Source: Saksenaea vasiformis B4078
Lineage: Eukaryota; Mucoromycota; Mucoromycetes; Mucorales; Saksenaeaceae
Length of the DNA stretch: 58,755 bases
NCBI GenBank assembly: GCA_000697055.1
Contig: JNDT01002382.1
Span: forward strand, 1 to 58,755
Direction: 5' to 3'
The notes below the pieces were generated by a model. That model ran no database searches. It had not been told where the DNA came from and saw only the letters and a list, made by a program, of their open reading frames with translations. This document shows positions 55,085-58,755 of this stretch, piece after piece; position 1 is the first letter of the stretch, and every line of letters starts with the position of its first letter. The position numbers and the translations under genes were made by a program.

Positions 55085-55520
55085 TATAAAGCTTACTACT
55101 GTTTATTGAACAAGTTTCTACGCTAATCGATATAAATTTTGCGTCCATGAAGAGCCAGTTTTACGCTAAAAAAACGAATCAAGTATCATGCGTTCGTTCA
55201 TACATAAGTTGGCAACAAATTCATACACTTCTTACATTAACGCAGTCCCTCGATGGACGCGAAATTTATACGGACATCATAAAAATTCGTTCATGGTCAG
55301 TAAACGGAATAACACTTGGATGTCAGTTTACTTACCCCTTGGGGTAATACCATGAAATCCATAGTGTGGCCGCACCCCGCACCGTGATGGGTGGGAGTGG
55401 GAGAAGAGGAGGAGAAGATTGGTACGAAGTGTGACCAATTGAATCGCACTACAGAGGACTTGAAGCGATACAACGTCCAGCGATCTATCGTACAAGATGA
55501 GTGATGCTGAACGCGACAAC
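55085..55520 (-). mobile_element. LTR-like repeat, 3' part, inverted
   Basis: Reverse complement of 52060-52440: tgtttattgaacaagtttc at its left edge equals the end of the plus-strand copy. It includes ggatgtcagtttacttac and the GC-rich block ggccgcaccccgcacc. Identity is high, so these two copies are fairly recent. It lies about 450 bp upstream of the aspartic protease gene and may supply or disrupt its 5' region. Confidence 0.75.
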
Positions 55521-55969
55521 ATTTATTTTACTTACTTAAGTGACGGATAAACCGTTCGTCAGCGTCATTATAACCAACAGAATTGACCATCAAGCTACCA
55601 GACAGCCCGTATGTTTCTGATCCGTTGTGTTTAAAACTATACCAATGCAGTGGGAGAAAAAAAAAAAAGAAAGAAAGATCATCATCCTATCGATGGAAAC
55701 AGCATTTGTTTTTTGCGATCGGAGCACGAACATTGTTCACGACAATCCTGCAAGAAAAGCAGGATGCCTCCAGTATATGGCAATGAAGAAAAAGGACAAC
55801 GGTTTTCCCAGTGACAGACCTAGGGTTCTTCCGGGTAGGCCTTAGTTTCACTGCCATTCGCTCTTCCTTCACAAATAAACCAGGCTATTCGGAATATACA
55901 ATTGCTTTATTGACTTGTATAAAATTTGAGAATAGCGTTTAATTAAGCGTCTATTTTTTTCGCAGCTGA

Positions 55970-57495
55970 ATGACGAGTGTGCGCTGGACAGCGCACCTTG
56001 ATCTACAAGGTTCACCCACTTGCCACTATTATGTTACAGTAACCATAGGGTCAACCCCTGTACGTGACCCTGTCTTCAACTTCTCCATCACTGAGAAAAA
56101 TTACTCTTTTCTTTAGATGAATCTTGTCTTTGATTTGGGATCAGCCAATACAGCGGTGATATCCGACTTGTGCGATGATGACAATTGCAAATTTGTACAG
56201 AAACCTCATTTACCTGCACCTGCAGAGGCAGACCAGCAACACAAGGTGAATGCTACGTATTTGGGCAATATCCATATGCGTGCGTCGTGGAACGGTTATG
56301 CTACCACTCAGCTCGTGTCTTTTCAAAATCAAACGCAGGCGCTTGCGCGTGTCGATGTGATCACGAAGCATACTGCTTTTTTTGTTTCGCGTTGTCCGCA
56401 GAACCAAGGGATACTGGGTGTTGCCTACGCATCACTTCAAACGGAAGCAAGTCCACCCTTGCAAGGTATACAAAACACGGTGATTGATGCCATCCAGCAA
56501 CAGCGCGGCGCTTCCGACGTTTTCACTTTCCAACTCTGCCCTAAGCCCGCGCACGATCCGCGCTTTCGACGGCTGTACCATCTGCTTCAACAACCACGAT
56601 GGAATCGGACGCATGCTAATGATGTTTTAGCTTCGAATCCGCCTTGTCGACGGCGAGGCCATTTCTGGCTAGGTGGTTATCCTGCCTATGCTGTAGGGAG
56701 TCCAATCGAGTGGGTACCCTTGCTGAAGAGTCGCTATTACGAAGTCAGCGTGGATCACTTCCTTGTCAACGGTCGTATTGTAACCGGTATGAAAGATCTC
56801 AACCATCCTCGAACCATTCTGGATAGCGGTGCGAAGAATATCATGCTCAGCCCAGAGGTACATAAAAAAAAAAAAAAAGGAGGGCGTGTGTGAAGTCGAT
56901 CACGCTAAACATGAGGTTCCCATTTCTTTAGAACCTTCAGATGTTACTGCATGCCATGTGGAAATCAAATCTTGTACAGTTTGATAGACGAGCTGTATCT
57001 GAAGAGTACGAACGTTCTTTCTGGTTGGATCATGCCATGCTGAGCGTGTCAATGGATGATGTGACGATTGCTCCCAACGCTTCGATCGCAGTATCCATTT
57101 CGGGACACCAAATCGAAATTCCTTTAGAAAACCTTTTACTTATTCATTACTATCAGAGCAACTGGGTCAATATGAGTTGGACAGGTCTTACCAAGTCCGG
57201 CCATGTAAGCGGGCGTTTGGCATCGACAATTCTCGGGAATACGCTTTTACGTGGCAAAACGGTGGTCTTTGATCGGGAAAAGCACCAAATCGGTTTTGCA
57301 TCTGCTGCCTCCTGCTGCGAACCATCACGTGCAGAAGACATCGATGTATTTTTGTCTGTACCAGAAGCACAGGAGGATACAAAACAGATAAAGTTAACAC
57401 AAATCGTTCTCATACTCTTTGGTACTCTCGTCGCCATGGTCATGATCATAGAAGGTGCACTGCGTGTCAAAAAGCACTTGGCCAGCAAAAAATAA
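55970..57495 (+). CDS. Membrane-anchored pepsin-like aspartic protease homologue
   Basis: Three exons, 55970-56059, 56117-56857, 56932-57495; 464 aa, all joins phase zero. HYYVTVTIGSTP leads to the first active-site loop, VFDLGSANT (D36), where the usual DTGS reads DLGS. The second is TILDSGAKN (D266). GHFWLGGYP, WVPLLKSRYYEVSVDHFLVNG and ASTILGNTLLRGKTVVFDREKHQIGFA follow the pepsin fold order. A C-terminal hydrophobic helix (IVLILFGTLVAMVMII) and a lysine-rich tail give a BACE-like type I layout. No signal peptide is present: an in-frame TGA directly precedes the ATG. A polypyrimidine-AG just upstream, or a possible acceptor at 55991 (ctggacag), suggests a missing 5' exon. Proteolytic activity is uncertain because of the altered loop. 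Confidence 0.88.
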
Positions 57496-58194
57496 GTAAC
57501 ACGGATACCCCCCCTCAAGATGAAACAATCTCTGCCAATAATAAATATTAGTATTGTATATATCATGCTTTTTTTTTTTGGACGCAGGTTATTTTTTTTT
57601 GTTTCTTCAAGCGCAACAGTAAAGCGCTCCACTACCAACATGATGACATGCCATCCATCACGACTGCTCTTTATGGTAGGTTCATTTGCTAAAACTTGCA
57701 GCAGGAAACCAGACTCATAGCATGACTGTGTACAGTGCATACAATAAGGTTACAAATTGGATCAATACAAGCTCTTCCCTCTTATCGACTTTAGTGCCAC
57801 ATACTTTATGTTAATAAATCTTCACTTCAATATTCATTTCCTTCTTTTTTATATATCTTTCCATTGGTTATGACAATTCTCATATTCGTCGTCATGCCGT
57901 AATTGTTGGCGTTAGTATTTTTGTTGACGTCTCGGACAAAATCATTATACAGCCTTCCTGTAAACAATATTTACTATCAAAGCCTTCATATCTCACGGAT
58001 GTCCTCATTCTGGTTTGCTATTAATACGGTCGTTATTTCTAAACGACAGTCGCTTTACTTTTTGTAAACAAAGGGCGGAGCATCCCAAATGAACGTCCAA
58101 AGGAACAGTAGGTTACCTGTGTTATGGCATGGAATTGACTAATTCACATCTCCTTGCAAGATGGCTTCTTCTTAGATAGTTATCTCCATCTAAA
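57496..58194. other. 3' flank and spacer
   Basis: No supported gene. T-rich stretches near 57569-57600 are probably the 3' untranslated region of the protease gene. Confidence 0.45.
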
Positions 58195-58755
58195 TTTTCT
58201 CTGTGCAAAAATCGCCTTTCCAATTCAATTATAGAAAGAGTATTTTAATGCCTGTCCTCAAAAGTAAGAAGAGGGTACAGTGACAACACCATTACAAAGA
58301 GTATATCTTCTATAGCCATGGGACCATCCTTCTTTTTTTTTTTGTATATAAGCGATGTTTGTGACGACGATTGCTTGGCTGCGCAACTTATCTTGTTAAG
58401 TACGAAGATTGTTGCTTTTTGATTGTGTTTGTTCTTGTTCTTTTTTGTTTTTTGTTTTTTGTTCTTGCGCTTCTTTTTTCCCTTCGTGGCCTTCTTCATC
58501 ATAGTGTGCTCCTTGTTTTTTGCATCATTCATGTACCTCTTTTTGCTTTTGTTCTTGATGGGCTTTTTCTTTCTTGTAGATATGGATTTGCCTGTATATA
58601 TTGGTTGTTCTTGCCGATGGATTGCTCTTGTAGACATGGATTGTTCTTGTAGATATGGATTGTTCTTGTAGATATGGATTGTTCTCGTAGATATGGATTG
58701 TTCTTGTAATTAACTTCTTGAATTTGAGTTTCTTCTTGATATTTTGATTCTTGCT
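58195..58755 (-). repeat. Dispersed repeat, inverted partner of 30260-30830
   Basis: Matches 30260-30830 as reverse complement up to the end of the window, where it continues out of view. The minus strand carries the lysine-rich open frame with KKRYMNDAKNKEH, also legible in the other copy. This suggests the frame was once coding or that the repeat simply has low complexity. It includes the 19-bp tandem array at 58619-58713. Confidence 0.8.
58619..58713. repeat. 19-bp tandem repeat, five units
   Basis: Units of ggattgttcttgtagatat start at 58619, 58638, 58657, 58676 and 58695, exactly 19 bp apart with few substitutions. Degenerate relatives occur in the partner repeat at about 30350-30480. 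Confidence 0.9.

Noticed and set aside
52140..55400. The inverted LTR-like copies at 52.1-52.4 and 55.1-55.4 kb as terminal inverted repeats of one 3.3-kb transposon
   Set aside because: The left copy has an additional 5' half and the same sequence family also occurs singly at 9.6 and 27.7 kb. The enclosed gene is not a transposase. Independent insertions in opposite orientation explain it better.
58245..58637. Lysine-rich 130-codon minus-strand frame as a gene
   Set aside because: It lies wholly within a dispersed repeat, is low-complexity (poly-Lys from A runs), and the other copy is interrupted.

Overview
The window looks like nuclear DNA of a filamentous fungus, most probably an early-diverging one (Mucoromycota, Mucorales-like). 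The genes are eukaryotic, split by many short introns (about 46-75 bp) with GTANGT...YAG borders. They encode mitochondrial, peroxisomal and vacuolar proteins. The space between them is crowded with decayed repeats. The phylum call is an inference from gene structure and from repeat families I recall; it was not checked by a search.

Layout. 1-1.6 kb: repeat and transposon-like relic, then the 3' part of an MFSD1-like transporter. 1.8-4.1 kb: a complete AVT-type vacuolar amino acid transporter (+). 4.2-10.5 kb: relics, including a zinc-knuckle ORF family, a MITE and a 0.4 kb repeat. 10.5-12.5 kb: a PQ-loop vacuolar transporter and ATP synthase subunit d (both -). 14.2-15.3 kb: PEX14 (+), tail to tail with a tRNA-binding-domain protein (-, 15.6-16.5 kb). 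16.6-21.8 kb: relics, including a Crypton-like recombinase fragment. 21.9-27.5 kb: a 9-exon gene predicted to encode 1,729 aa, with a signal peptide, two MACPF-like modules and 22 Sel1 repeats. 27.5-30.9 kb: repeats. 31.0-33.2 kb: TRM2, a tRNA m5U methyltransferase. 34.8-36.5 kb: a proline-rich single-pass membrane protein with a beta-helix-like ectodomain. 39.0-40.6 kb: an O-fucosyltransferase-like protein in one exon. 43.1-44.3 kb: a Ran1-like kinase (-). 44.8-47.1 kb: a KEA/TMCO3-like cation/H+ antiporter (+). 47.1-53.9 kb: gene-poor block with LTR-like repeats. 54.0-54.9 kb: an unrecognised 313-aa protein. 56.0-57.5 kb: a membrane-anchored pepsin-like protein. 58.2 kb to the end: a dispersed repeat in inverted orientation to one at 30 kb.

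The genes do not form one pathway. Themes recur: vacuolar/lysosomal amino acid export (AVT and PQ-loop), organelle function (ATP7, PEX14), tRNA biology (TRM2, tRNA-binding protein), and cell surface/secretory functions (O-fucosyltransferase, aspartic protease, ectodomain protein, MACPF/Sel1 protein). The most unusual locus is the MACPF-like/Sel1 gene: its two MACPF-like modules keep introns at the same three positions, so it arose by internal duplication. Exon borders were deduced by hand from reading frame, splice consensus and family alignment from memory. Every joined CDS listed has a consistent phase, but no transcript evidence was available.
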